From JAPEKQ01 sp964487295 (lineage in GTDB: Bacteria > Joyebacterota > Joyebacteria > Joyebacterales > Joyebacteraceae): a stretch of 24,522 bases of DNA. Of the stretch, positions 1-8,600 are shown one piece after another. The position numbers were made by a program, and so were the translations under genes. Below the pieces are notes generated by a model. It did no database searches. It saw nothing but the letters and a program-made list of their open reading frames with translations, and was not told where the DNA came from. The stretch lies in assembly GCA_964487295.1 (NCBI GenBank), contig CAZAQL010000035.1:1-24522 (forward strand), in the 5' to 3' direction. Position 1 is the stretch's first letter, and each line of letters begins with the position of its first letter.

Positions 1-480
1 CCGCTCGAGAACTACATCGCGCCGATCGACCTCGGCATGAAGAATCTCTCCATCGGCGTGACGGGGCTCGGCGACGAGTTCTGGAGCTTCCTCACGAACA
101 CGTCCGTGCTGCTCGTGGTCGGTATTCTCATCGGGCTGCTCGTGCTCTCCGCCGGCAAGCTCACGAAGCGCCGCACGGGCAGGGTCTTCATCGGCGGAAC
201 GAAGCCGACGGAGCACATGGACGCCATGCACTTCACGGGAAGCGGGTTCTACGGCACGATCAAGCAGATGGTGCCCTTCAAGGGCTTCTACATGAACGCC
301 GAGCAGAAGGTGTTCGACGTGCACGCCGTCGGCGGACGCATCGGCGACGTCTTCGTGCAGGGCTTGAGGTCGCTCCACAGCGGAGTGCTCTCGACGTACC
401 TGGCGTGGTGCGTCATCGGGCTCGGCGCGATCGTGTTCGCGGTGCTCTCAGCGCTTCTGAGGGAGCTCGTGAGCAGGTAG
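1..480 (+). CDS. NuoL/HyfB-like proton/sodium-translocating antiporter subunit, C-terminal part
   Basis: The reading frame is open from base 1, so the start lies upstream; 159 C-terminal residues are present. Two hydrophobic segments are visible: one near residues 36-54 of the visible part (SVLLVVGILIGLLVLSAG) and one at the end (LAWCVIGLGAIVFAVLSALL). They flank a polar stretch with GSGFYGTIKQM. This layout matches the C-terminal tail of NuoL-type antiporter subunits in complex I, Ech/Hyf hydrogenases and Mrp-linked complexes, which contribute an ion channel in the membrane arm. Its place directly before MbhD/E and MrpB-G homologues supports that reading. Whether it is NuoL, MrpA-N or HyfB-like cannot be decided because the conserved core is missing. 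Methionine 37 is internal, not a start. Confidence 0.75.
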   Translation, partial: PLENYIAPIDLGMKNLSIGVTGLGDEFWSFLTNTSVLLVVGILIGLLVLSAGKLTKRRTGRVFIGGTKPTEHMDAMHFTGSGFYGTIKQMVPFKGFYMNAEQKVFDVHAVGGRIGDVFVQGLRSLHSGVLSTYLAWCVIGLGAIVFAVLSALLRELVSR

Positions 481-503
481 AACGGAAGGCACCGGCGGAC
501 GCC

Positions 504-529
504 GGCGGCCCCCGGAGTCTCGGGCCGCC
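504..529 (+). other. GC-rich hairpin in leader between antiporter subunit and mbhD/E-like gene
   Basis: An 8-bp perfect stem (GGCGGCCC with GGGCCGCC) encloses a 10-base loop in the 125-bp gap at 481-605. No T-run follows it, so it is not a classical intrinsic terminator. It could be an RNA-stability or attenuation element that sets the ratio of upstream to downstream subunits. That role is inference. No other gene is seen in this gap; a GGGAG at 591-595 may serve as the ribosome binding site of the next gene. Confidence 0.35.
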
Positions 530-605
530 CGACCGCCCGGACGCTACGGGACCAAGCAAGGGATAGCAATCAGGGTCGCACGAGCCAGGCGGGAGACGAG
601 ACGAT

Positions 606-1175
606 ATGGGTAACATCGCTCCACAGCTCTACGCGCTCCTGGTGTTCATGGTCATCGGCTCGATCGTGGCCATCGAGACCAGGAACCTCCTGTCCGCCGT
701 GATCTCGGTCAGTGCGGTCGGCTTCGCGCTGTCGGTCGCGTTCCTGTTCCTGGGGGCGCCGGACATCGCGATCACACAGCTGGTTGTCGAGGTTCTCGTC
801 CTGATCATCCTCATCAGAGGTACGATCCTCCTCGACAACACGGCCGTCGACACGCACCGGGACACGCTCGCGGTCGTCACTTCACTCATCTTCTTCGGGT
901 TGATCCTCGGGTTCGGGGCGATGATCTTCGGCGGCCAGGGATTCCCCGAGTTCGGGTCGTTCGCGGCCTCGGGCGGGTCGCGCGTCTCGATGGAGTACCT
1001 GAGGCTCGGCCTCAAGGAGACGCACGCGGCCAACATCGTCACCGCGGTCATCCTCGACTTCCGCGGGTACGACACGCTGGGCGAGGCGACGGTGCTCTTC
1101 GCCTCGATTCTCGGCGCGCTGGCGCTTCTGAGGCGCGAGGGGAAGGTCGCGGAGAAGGAGGTGGTCGACGTATGA
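606..1175 (+). CDS. MbhD/MbhE fusion (MrpA C-terminal DUF4040 plus MbhE-like domain)
   Basis: This 189-residue membrane protein matches the C-terminal part of MrpA, which in Mbh/Mbx-type complexes is split off as MbhD and MbhE. Residues 1-75 hold three hydrophobic segments and the DUF4040 signature APDIAITQLVVEVLVL, with Asp53 and Glu62 as likely ion-path residues. Residues 90-185 resemble MbhE: a helix, a GFPEFGSF loop, then NIVTAVILDFRGYDTLGEATVL, which is strongly conserved in MrpA tails. Having both parts in one protein without the NuoL-like N-terminus means the MrpA unit is cut between the antiporter core and its tail. The stop overlaps the next start (ATGA at 1172-1175), so translational coupling is likely. 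Role: part of a membrane arm linking Mrp-type sodium/proton exchange to a redox module. Confidence 0.85.
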   Translation: MGNIAPQLYALLVFMVIGSIVAIETRNLLSAVISVSAVGFALSVAFLFLGAPDIAITQLVVEVLVLIILIRGTILLDNTAVDTHRDTLAVVTSLIFFGLILGFGAMIFGGQGFPEFGSFAASGGSRVSMEYLRLGLKETHAANIVTAVILDFRGYDTLGEATVLFASILGALALLRREGKVAEKEVVDV

Positions 1176-1630
1176 AGGGTATGACGCTCATCGTCAAGAC
1201 GATCACCGACTTCGTCGTCGGCTTCATTCTGATCTTCGGCGCCTACATCGTGCTGTACGGGCACCTGACGCCGGGCGGCGGGTTCGCCGGCGGCGTCATC
1301 GTCGCCTGCGCGTTCATCCTGCTGATGCTCGCGCACGGCGCCGATGTGGCGTTCTCGAAGTTGCCGGAGCGCGTCGCGCACTTCCTGGATTCGGCGGGTG
1401 CGTTCGCGTTCCTGGCGATCGGGTGGTTCGCGATGCTGATGGGGCGGCTCTTCCTGGAGAACATCTTCCCGAAGGGAGAGCTGTTCTCGCTGTTCAGTTC
1501 CGGAACCATTCTGCCGATCAATATCGCGATCGCGTTCAAGGTCGGGAGCTCCATCTTCCTGGTCTTCTCGGCGCTCGCCATCTTCCGCAGGCGTTCCTTC
1601 AGGGCCATGATCGAGGATGAACTGGCATGA
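1172..1630 (+). CDS. mnhB: MrpB/MnhB-like Na+/H+ antiporter subunit
   Basis: This 152-residue protein has four hydrophobic segments and the MnhB signature GHLTPGGGFAGG at about residues 29-40, followed by the GVIVACAFILLMLAHG helix. MnhB/MbhF subunits are small membrane proteins of the Mrp antiporter and of Mrp-fused hydrogenases; they help form the sodium pathway. The start at 1172 overlaps the previous stop by 4 bases, and its own stop overlaps the mrpC start by 4 bases (1627-1630). Length and motif are normal for the family. The symbol follows the family; whether the encoded protein works in a free Mrp antiporter or in a redox-linked complex is inferred from the NuoI-like gene downstream. 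Confidence 0.88.
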   Translation: MKGMTLIVKTITDFVVGFILIFGAYIVLYGHLTPGGGFAGGVIVACAFILLMLAHGADVAFSKLPERVAHFLDSAGAFAFLAIGWFAMLMGRLFLENIFPKGELFSLFSSGTILPINIAIAFKVGSSIFLVFSALAIFRRRSFRAMIEDELA

Positions 1631-2001
1631 CGGTCTATTTCCTGTGCGTGGTTCTTCTGACGATGGGGCTCTACTGCCTCGTGGCGAAGAAGAACATCGT
1701 GAAGAAGGTTCTCGGCATCGTGATCATGGACTACGCCGTGAACCTCTATCTGATCATCGTCGGGTACAGGCAGGGAGGCGTACCGCCCATCATCGAGCGC
1801 AGCGATGAGGTGATCGCCAGCGGAGGCGTCCTGCCGGAGTCGATGGTCAACGGATTCGTGGACCCGCTCCCGCAGGCGCTGGTCCTGACATCGATCGTGA
1901 TCGGTCTCGGTGTGCTGTCCCTCATGGTGGCGATGTGCATCCGCCTCTATGAGAAGCACGGCACCTTTGATATGTCCGTCATCAGCAAGCTGAGGGGATA
2001 G
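1627..2001 (+). CDS. mnhC: MrpC/MnhC-like antiporter subunit (NuoK family)
   Basis: This 124-residue protein has three hydrophobic segments like NuoK. The MrpC signature DPLPQALVLTSIVIG sits at about residues 79-93, and the first helix continues into VAKKNIVKKVLGI. NuoK/MrpC subunits sit beside the antiporter-like subunits and carry buried charges used in ion transfer. It overlaps mnhB by 4 bases and is 3 bases from the mnhD start, so the genes are co-transcribed. Length is close to typical MrpC (about 110-125). A soluble loop at about residues 45-75 (IIERSDEVIASGGVLPESM) is normal for MrpC and absent from NuoK, which supports Mrp over complex I ancestry. Confidence 0.88.
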   Translation: MTVYFLCVVLLTMGLYCLVAKKNIVKKVLGIVIMDYAVNLYLIIVGYRQGGVPPIIERSDEVIASGGVLPESMVNGFVDPLPQALVLTSIVIGLGVLSLMVAMCIRLYEKHGTFDMSVISKLRG

Positions 2002-2004
2002 CCG

Positions 2005-3528
2005 ATGAACCCTACACCTCTCTTTGTGGCGATTCCTCTGGGGGCGGCGTTCCTCATCCCCCTCCTTGGAATCTGGTGGAAGAAGAGCGGAGAGGTCCTC
2101 GCGCCGATCTGCACGGCGATCCTGGCTATCCTGGCGATCGCGCAGACCGGCGTCGGCCCGGCCTCATACGCGATGGGAGCCTGGACCCCGCCGCTCAGTA
2201 TCGAGCTCGTGAGCGACGGGCTCTCCACGCTGCTGCTCATCGCGGTGAACGCCGTGGCGCTTCTGAGCATCATCTTCTCGCTCAAGTACATGAAGGCGTA
2301 CACGGGTCTCGTGAAGTACTACGCGCTCTTCATGCTGATGGTCGCGGGGATGAACGGGGTGGTGGTGTCGGGCGACCTGTTCAACATCTACGTGTTCCTT
2401 GAGATCGCGTCGATCTCGTCGTACGCGCTCGTCGCGTTCGGCGTGGGCGCCGAGGAGCTCGAGGCGGGGTTCAAGTACCTCATCCTCGGCAGCGTCGCGT
2501 CCGTGATGCTCCTCTTCGGCGTCGGCACCGTCTACGCCGTCACGGGCTCGCTGAACATGGCCGACGTGGCGAACATCATCATGACGCACCACGGACAGCA
2601 GATGAACCCCGCGCTGCTTCTGGCCGGCGCGATGTTCCTGATGGGCTTCGGCCTCAAGGCCGCTCTCGTCCCGTTCCACGCGTGGCTGCCGGACGCGCAT
2701 CCGTCGGCGCCCGCGCCGATCTCCGCGATGCTCTCCGGCGTCGTGATCAAGAGCCTCGGCGTCTACGCGATCTGCCGCATCTTCTTCCACGTCTTCGGCG
2801 TGGCGAGCGGCGTCGCGGGAAGCGTCATCTTCGCGAACGCGATGATCGCCTTCGCGGTTCTCTCGATCGTCTTCGGCGGGGCGCTGGCTATCGGGCAGTG
2901 GGACTACAAGCGGCTGCTCGCGTACAGCTCGATCGGACAGGTCGGCTACATCATGCTCGGCATCGGCGTCGGCGCCAGGGTCCTGGCGACCGGCGGGCAG
3001 CCGATGATCGCCGGACTGGCGATCCTGGGCGGTCTCTTCCACCTGATCAATCACGCGGCCTTCAAGTCGCTTCTCTTCCTGAGCTCGGGCGCGGTGCAGC
3101 ACGCGACGGGCACGCGGGACATGAAGCAGCTCGGGGGACTCAGAGAGTCGATGCCGGTGACCTCCTGGACGATCACCCTCGGTACGCTGTCGATCGCCGG
3201 GGTGCCTCCGTTCAGCGGGTTCTGGAGCAAGCTCATCATCATTATCGCGACGATCAAGGCGGGCCACTACATTGTCGCCGCCGTCGCCATGGCGTTCGCG
3301 TTCGTCACGCTCGCGTACTACGTGAAGGTTCAGCGGGAGATCATCTTCGGGTCGGTGACGAGGCTGGTCGAGAAGGCCAGAGAGGTTCCGGCGCTCATGT
3401 ACGTGCCGCTCATCATTCTCGCGATCGTCTGCGTCGGGTTCGGGCTCCTCTACCCGGTCATCGGGAGCAGAATCCTCGAGCCCGCGCGCGACGCGCTGAT
3501 GCACGGCAGCGGTCTGGTCCTCGGGTAG
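2005..3528 (+). CDS. mnhD: MrpD/MnhD-like proton-conducting antiporter subunit (NuoN/NuoM family)
   Basis: This 507-residue polytopic protein has about 14 hydrophobic segments. Hallmarks of the proton-conducting antiporter family are clear: Glu133 in NIYVFLEIAS, Lys218 in GFGLKAALVPFHAWLPDAH (residues 214-232), Lys249 in VVIKSLGVYAI, and the TM8-like YSSIGQVGYIMLGIG. These charged residues form the hydrophilic axis in NuoM/NuoN/MrpD. Length is typical for MrpD. The start is 3 bases after the mnhC stop, and the next gene follows after 16 bases with a GGTAAGGAG ribosome binding site. It should be one of at least two ion-translocating subunits here, the other being the partial protein at the window start. 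Confidence 0.9.
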   Translation: MNPTPLFVAIPLGAAFLIPLLGIWWKKSGEVLAPICTAILAILAIAQTGVGPASYAMGAWTPPLSIELVSDGLSTLLLIAVNAVALLSIIFSLKYMKAYTGLVKYYALFMLMVAGMNGVVVSGDLFNIYVFLEIASISSYALVAFGVGAEELEAGFKYLILGSVASVMLLFGVGTVYAVTGSLNMADVANIIMTHHGQQMNPALLLAGAMFLMGFGLKAALVPFHAWLPDAHPSAPAPISAMLSGVVIKSLGVYAICRIFFHVFGVASGVAGSVIFANAMIAFAVLSIVFGGALAIGQWDYKRLLAYSSIGQVGYIMLGIGVGARVLATGGQPMIAGLAILGGLFHLINHAAFKSLLFLSSGAVQHATGTRDMKQLGGLRESMPVTSWTITLGTLSIAGVPPFSGFWSKLIIIIATIKAGHYIVAAVAMAFAFVTLAYYVKVQREIIFGSVTRLVEKAREVPALMYVPLIILAIVCVGFGLLYPVIGSRILEPARDALMHGSGLVLG

Positions 3529-3544
3529 AGGGTAAGGAGCACAG

Positions 3545-4048
3545 ATGGAAACACTCAAGCGAAGGCTCCTCGATCTGATCATCTACTTCGTCCTGTGGCT
3601 GTTCCTCACATGGTCGCTGGACTGGCAGGCGCTGCTGGCCGGAGGCATCCTCGCGGTCATCTTCGCGCTCATTCTGTCGGGGCTCCTGCCCGAGCGCGCG
3701 GAGCGGCTCTTCAGTCCGGTCCGCTGGTTCTGGGCGGTCGCGCACCTGCTCTCGCTGGCGCTGTGGATCGTCGTCGCGAACTTCGACGTGCTCTACAGGG
3801 TCGTGCACCCGAACCTGCCGATCAGGCCGGGTATCGTGAAGGTGAAGACCACGCTCAAGACCGACGAGGCCAAGACCTTCCTTGCGAACTCGATCACGCT
3901 GACGCCGGGCACGCTGACGGTCGACGTCATCGACGATTGGCTCTACGTGCACTGGATCAACGTGCATGAGAACCTCGAGGACACGGAGGCGATCACCCGC
4001 GACATCGCTGGGCGCTTCGAAGTCACACTGAGGAGGGTTTTCGACTAA
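3545..4048 (+). CDS. mnhE: MrpE/MnhE-like antiporter subunit
   Basis: This 167-residue protein has two or three N-terminal hydrophobic segments (residues 10-75) and a soluble C-terminal half. The MnhE hallmark is present in the stretch FLANSITLTPGTLTVDV at about residues 118-134, followed by LYVHWINV. MrpE (MbhA in archaeal hydrogenases) is needed for assembly or activity of the antiporter part. The first residues METLKRRLLDLIIYFVLWLFLTW and length are normal for the family. The TAA stop shares one base with the next start (TAATG at 4046-4050), a sign of coupled translation. Confidence 0.87.
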   Translation: METLKRRLLDLIIYFVLWLFLTWSLDWQALLAGGILAVIFALILSGLLPERAERLFSPVRWFWAVAHLLSLALWIVVANFDVLYRVVHPNLPIRPGIVKVKTTLKTDEAKTFLANSITLTPGTLTVDVIDDWLYVHWINVHENLEDTEAITRDIAGRFEVTLRRVFD

Positions 4049-4302
4049 TGACCGTATTTCTGTTCTTGCTGATCGTCGGGTGCTTCATGTGCCTCATCCG
4101 GGTCGCGAAGGGCCCGACCCCGCCGGACAGGGCCGTGGCGATCGACACGATCGGTGTGATGGTGGTGGGCATCTGCGGTGTGTTCGGGATCATCACCGGT
4201 CAGGATTTCTATCTGAACGTCGCTATCGCCTGGGCGCTGCTGTCGTTCATTGGCACGCTCGCGCTCGCCAAGTATCTGGAGGGGAGGGGCTTCGATGAGT
4301 AG
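4048..4302 (+). CDS. mnhF: MrpF/MnhF-like antiporter subunit
   Basis: This 84-residue protein has three hydrophobic segments. The MnhF signature RVAKGPTPPDRAVAIDTIG falls at residues 18-36. Asp27, in the second-helix region, is the family's conserved acidic residue. MrpF/MbhB lies in the small-subunit bundle with MrpE and MrpG. It overlaps mnhE by one base, and mnhG starts inside its last codons. Length is typical (80-95). Confidence 0.88.
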   Translation: MTVFLFLLIVGCFMCLIRVAKGPTPPDRAVAIDTIGVMVVGICGVFGIITGQDFYLNVAIAWALLSFIGTLALAKYLEGRGFDE

Positions 4303-4636
4303 CCAGGTCGGGATCGCGACGATCCTCCTCGTGTCCCTCGGCGTGCTCTTCGATCTCGTCGGGGCTCTCGGTCTTTTGCGGCTGCCGGATGTCTACAACA
4401 GACTTCAGGCCGCGACGAAGTGCGTCACGCTCGGCACGCTCCTGATCCTCGTCGGCGTGCTCGTGCACACGGGCTGGAACTCGATGGGGATCAAGGCGCT
4501 TCTGGCGGCCATCTTCGTGCTGTGGACGTCGCCGACGGGCAGCCATTCGCTCGCCCGCGGCGCGCACATCGCCGGCGTGCCGCTCTGGAAGGGCACGGTC
4601 GTCGACCGCTACCGCGAAGACACCGGTCGGCAGTAG
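4295..4636 (+). CDS. mnhG: MrpG/MnhG-like antiporter subunit
   Basis: This 113-residue protein has three hydrophobic segments. The MnhG signature GLLRLPDVYNRLQAATKCVTLG lies at about residues 25-46 and the family tail TSPTGSHSLARGAH follows at about 78-91. I chose ATG 4295, which overlaps the end of mnhF by 8 bases and has GGAGGGGAGG upstream. An upstream in-frame ATG at 4250 would add 15 residues that do not fit the family. This completes a B-C-D-E-F-G order as in classical mrp operons. The archaeal Mbh cluster begins with the E-F-G homologues instead. Confidence 0.88.
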   Translation: MSSQVGIATILLVSLGVLFDLVGALGLLRLPDVYNRLQAATKCVTLGTLLILVGVLVHTGWNSMGIKALLAAIFVLWTSPTGSHSLARGAHIAGVPLWKGTVVDRYREDTGRQ

Positions 4637-4779
4637 GACGGCACCAGCGCGCGCGGCTCTGTCGCGCGTCGAGATAGATGCGACTCCCCGAGAGTCGAGA
4701 CCGGTGTGGCGGGATATGGTCGGCCGCGCCGGGGATGAAGCTCACACGGGGTGACCCACTCGAGAGGATGGAAGCTGGC

Positions 4780-5385
4780 ATGAGGAAGCCGAAACTGCGC
4801 GAGCTCAAGGAGGCCATCAAGTCGGTGGTCCAGGGACCGTACACGACGACGTTCCCCGCGACGCCGCTCAAGCCGGCCGAGGCATTCCGGGGGCAGCCGG
4901 AGTACCACGAGGAGGACTGTATCGGGTGCGGGGCGTGTGCGGAGGTGTGTCCGGCGAGGACGATCGACGTCATCGACGAGGGGAACACGCGGACGCTGAT
5001 CCACCACTACGACAACTGCATCTACTGCGGCCAGTGCCAGGCGTACTGCACGACGGAGAAGGGCATCATCCTCTCCAATGAGAAGTACGACCTCGCCGTC
5101 TTCGACCGCGCGCAGGCGATCACGAAGGTGGAGAAGGAGCTGGTCCGCTGCGAGTCGTGCGGAGGCGTCATCACGACGAAGGAGCACCTGGTGTGGATCG
5201 CGCGGAAGGTCGGTTCGCTGGCCGTCGCGAACCCGGTGCTGACGGTGGCGCTTCAGCAGGAGCTCGGCATCACGACCGACCCTGTGCCGCGCGGCGAGAA
5301 GCAACTCGGACGCGCGGACAGCTACCGCGTCATGTGCCCGAGCTGCCGGCGGGCCGTCTATCTGACCGAGGACTGGAAGGGCTAG
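4780..5385 (+). CDS. NuoI/HyfH-like 2[4Fe-4S] ferredoxin subunit with C-terminal CxxC pair
   Basis: This 201-residue protein is the electron-carrying subunit that would join the membrane arm to a redox module, as NuoI, HyfH and MbhN do. Cluster motif 1 is Cys47, 50, 53 and 57 (CIGCGACAEVCP); motif 2 is Cys80, 83, 86 and 90 (CIYCGQCQAYC), lacking the usual proline after the last Cys. After these comes a tail with Cys124/127 (CESCGG) and Cys186/189 (CPSCRR), a likely zinc or rubredoxin-like four-cysteine site as seen in some hydrogenase subunits. ATG 4780 was chosen because MRKPKLRELKEAI resembles the usual amphipathic start and AGGATGGAAG precedes it; ATG 4678 and 4735 are in frame but give an unlikely N-terminus. 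The 143-bp gap from mnhG has only weak hairpins, so one operon is plausible. Confidence 0.85.
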   Translation: MRKPKLRELKEAIKSVVQGPYTTTFPATPLKPAEAFRGQPEYHEEDCIGCGACAEVCPARTIDVIDEGNTRTLIHHYDNCIYCGQCQAYCTTEKGIILSNEKYDLAVFDRAQAITKVEKELVRCESCGGVITTKEHLVWIARKVGSLAVANPVLTVALQQELGITTDPVPRGEKQLGRADSYRVMCPSCRRAVYLTEDWKG

Positions 5386-5451
5386 CGGCGCGTTCCATGG
5401 GGCACTCGTGCCCTGCGCAAAGCGGTTGCAGAAGAGGATCGTTCGTTGGAC

Positions 5452-5485
5452 GAGGCGGGCTCCGAGAGGGGCCCGCTTCCTCTTT
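5452..5485 (+). terminator. Rho-independent terminator of the Mrp/complex-I-like operon
   Basis: The arms at 5452-5462 and 5469-5479 form an 11-bp stem with two G-T wobbles and a 6-base loop (CGAGAG). CTCTTT follows. It lies 67 bases after the ferredoxin stop and just before a candidate promoter, so it separates the respiratory operon from the transglutaminase gene. Confidence 0.7.
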
Positions 5486-5511
5486 GATGAGCGCGCTCCA
5501 TCTGGTATGCT
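5484..5511 (+). promoter_or_regulatory. Candidate sigma-70 promoter for the TPR/transglutaminase gene
   Basis: TTGATG (5484-5489) and TATGCT (5506-5511) are separated by 16 bases. The -35 box overlaps the end of the terminator. Transcription would start near 5518, giving a leader of about 107 bases that contains the 32-bp repeats. Match quality is moderate (4/6 and 4/6). Confidence 0.4.
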
Positions 5512-5545
5512 TCAGCCAAACCAGCATGCACACGATATCTCTTAC

Positions 5546-5627
5546 CGCAGGGGGCCGTCATGGGTCATCTCTCTCATCGCCGGGGGTCGTCATGGGCCAT
5601 CTCTCTCATCGCAGGGGGGACACGATG
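5546..5627 (+). repeat. 32-bp tandem repeat (about 2.6 copies) over the translation start of the transglutaminase gene
   Basis: Units run 5546-5577 and 5578-5609, with a diverged part unit at 5610-5627 that ends on the ATG of the gene. The two full units differ at 3 positions. Each contains a G-rich ribosome-binding-like run followed by an ATG (5560, 5592 and 5625). The first ATG is out of frame; the second is in frame with the gene and would add 11 residues. Confidence 0.85.
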
Positions 5628-8600
5628 AACCGTACACCTCGCCGCGTCGTCGCGGTACTGGCCGCGCTCTTCGTCTGGTGTCTCGCCGGGGCCGCGCTGG
5701 CTGACGCGCTCGCCGACGCCGAGCGCGCGCTCGCTGAGAACCGGCTCCAGGACGCCATCGAGGCCTACGAGGCGATCGCCGCCGACGAGAGCCGGCCGGG
5801 AGAGGTCCGCTCGGCCGCGTACCGGGGGCTCGCGGTCGCGCGCGACGGGCTCCAGTGGGGAGCCGCGTCCGTCGTCCCCCTGAGCCGCTCGCTCTCGCTC
5901 GACCCCTCACACGCCGGCTCGCCGTGTGTCATCAACTGGATCGACCGGAGCCTCTCGAACCACGGCGTCCGCCCCGACGCGCGCGTTGAGATCGAGCGCG
6001 CGATCGAGGCGGGGGCGGGCATTCCGCACACCGAGTACTGGCTCCACGACCTCGTCGTGAGCCTCACCGAGATGGACGGCGACCGCTCGGGCGGCGTCGA
6101 GCTCTGGAACCGCTACGCGTTCATCCAGGACGTCCTCGTGGTCGGACCGTTCCTCAACACGGGGGGCTCGGGGCTCCGGACGCCGTACCCGCCCGAGCTC
6201 GAGATCGATCTCGACGCCGAGTACCACGACCGGCTCGGGCGCCCGGTCGTGTGGCGTCCGTTCCACACCGGGCCGCGCGGCAGGATCGACTTCGACATGG
6301 TGTTCGACGATGAGCCCGACGCCGTCGGCTATGCGCTGACGCACGTACGACTCGACAGCACGATGGGCGGGTACCTGCATCTCATGGGCCGCGGCGCCTG
6401 CGCGGTCTGGCTCAACGGCGAGCTCGTCTTCGTGGACGACGACCCGAAGGCCACGGGCGCGAAGTGGTACGACCTGCCGGTGACCTTCGCGGAGGGCTGG
6501 AACCGCATCCTCCTCAAGGCGGGCGCGGAGACCGAGCTCCTGCGCTGGTACGTCGCCATCCGTGACGGCGACGGGCTTCCGCTCGATGTCGAGGCCGGCA
6601 CCGACCCGACCGTGTACGCCGGCCCGGATGCAGTCGAGGACATCGGGGACGCATCGCCGACGACCGGCATGGAAGCGTTCTCGGAGAACCACTACGTCAG
6701 AGCGTGGTACGACAAGGCCCAGGAGATGCCGCTTCCGGACATCGTCATCCTCGCCGGGTTCCTCGAGCGGGGCGGTCACGTCGACGCGCTCGAGGATCTG
6801 CTCGACGTCGCCGAGGAGCGTTTCCCCGACTCGGGCTCCCTCGGGCTCATCCGTGCCAGGACTCTGGACTTCCGCGAGCAGTCGGGCGAGGCGGCCGCTC
6901 TTCGCCGGAGGATCGCGCAGAACGCGCCGCTCTTCGTCGAGGCGTGCGCCAGCGTCGTTCAGGAGCTTCTCAACCAGGGCGATGTCGAGGGCGCGACCGA
7001 GGCGATGGAGGCGCTTGAGGAGCAGCCGGTGCGGGGGAGGTACCACCGGCTTCTGAGCGCCGGGCTCGAGCTTCATCGAAGCAACGTCGCAGGCGCCATG
7101 GCGATCCTCGAGTCCCTCTACGAGGAGACGCCGGGCGACCGGGCGGTGCGCGGCGTCTACCTCGGGCAGCTGAGGAGCGCCGGCGACAAGCGCGAGTACG
7201 CCGAGCGGATGCGGGAGGCGATGGCCGTCCGTCCCGATGACATGTCTCACATGCGTTCGTGCGCCGGCCTCGCGTACGGCGAGGGTGAGTACGATGAGGC
7301 GCTCGCGATCCTCGACGACATGCTCGAGTTCTGGATCCGCCGGGACGACGTGCACATGGAGATCGCCACCGTGCTCGAGGCCGACGGCCGGGAGGAGGAG
7401 GCTCTTGAGCACTACCGCGAGGCGCTCGCGTGTTCGCCGGTCAAGGAGTCGGCCCACAAGTCGCTCGCACATACGCTGCTCAAGCTCGACCGCAAGGACG
7501 AGGCGCTCGAGCATCTCGAGGCCGCCGCGGAGCGCGATCCCTATTCGCTGGAACTCAGGGACCGAATCCGCGAGGTCCGAGGCGAACCGCCGCTTCGGGA
7601 CTACTTCACGAAGGAGGATGTCGGCGAGCTTTCGCGCGCGGACATGTCCTGGATCGATGGGGAGCCCGAGGCCGTCTCGCTCATCGACGCCGCGAGCGTG
7701 ATCGTCTATCCGGACGGCGCGCAGTACGTCCGGCAGCACGTCGCGACGAAGATCCTCACACCCGCCGGCGTCGAGCAGCACCGCAAGATGGACGCGCCGG
7801 TCTTCTGGTCCGACTCGCAGGGCAAGATCGAGATCGCGAGGACCATCAAGGCCGACGGCCGCGAGATCGAGGCGGAGCGGGGCTTCGGCGAGATCGTCTT
7901 CGCCGACGTGGAGCCGGGCGACGTCATCGAGTACCGCTACTCCATGAACTACTCCCCCGAGGTCGGGCTCAAGGGTCACTTCTGGATCAACCACTACTTC
8001 CAGTTCAGCATCCCCTGCCTGCTGGCCCGGTTGGCGATCCTGCACCCGAAGGACGTCGAGTATGACTGGGTGTGTCACAACGCCGACATCGAGCCCGTAC
8101 TGACGAGGCACGGCGACTGGACGCTGGCGACGTGGGAGGACGGGGAGGTGCAGGCCGACGCCATCGAGACCAGCATGCCGCCGTACGACGAACGCGTCGC
8201 CTGGGTCGACGTCTCGACGATCCGATCGTGGGACGACATCGTCGACTGGTACGTCGTCCAGTCGCGGGGCCGGATCCGCGCCGGCGAGCGCGTGCGGGAG
8301 CTCGCGGCCGAGCTCGGCGAGGGCGCGCCGGACGACAGTACGCTCATCCGTCGCGTCACGCATCACGTGATGAACGAGATCCGCTACGAGGGAGGGCAGT
8401 TCTCGGACAGCGCGGTCGTGCCGCGATCGTCCGAGGAGGTGCTGCGCACCGGGTTCGGGGACTGCAAGGACCAGTCGGGGCTCATCATCAGTCTCCTCGG
8501 CGAGCTGGGGGTCGACGCCGGATTCGCGCTCGTGAACAGCCGGGCCGAGAAGTCCGTGCCGTACCTGCCCTCGCCCCGCTTCACGCACGTCGTCGTGCGG

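Noticed and set aside
2164..3582. Minus-strand open frame (472 codons) over mnhD
   Set aside because: The plus strand encodes an unmistakable MrpD; the antisense peptide is charged low-complexity sequence.
4680..4696. Small hairpin between mnhG and the ferredoxin gene as an operon terminator
   Set aside because: Only 5 base pairs and no T-run; the ferredoxin fits functionally with the upstream genes.
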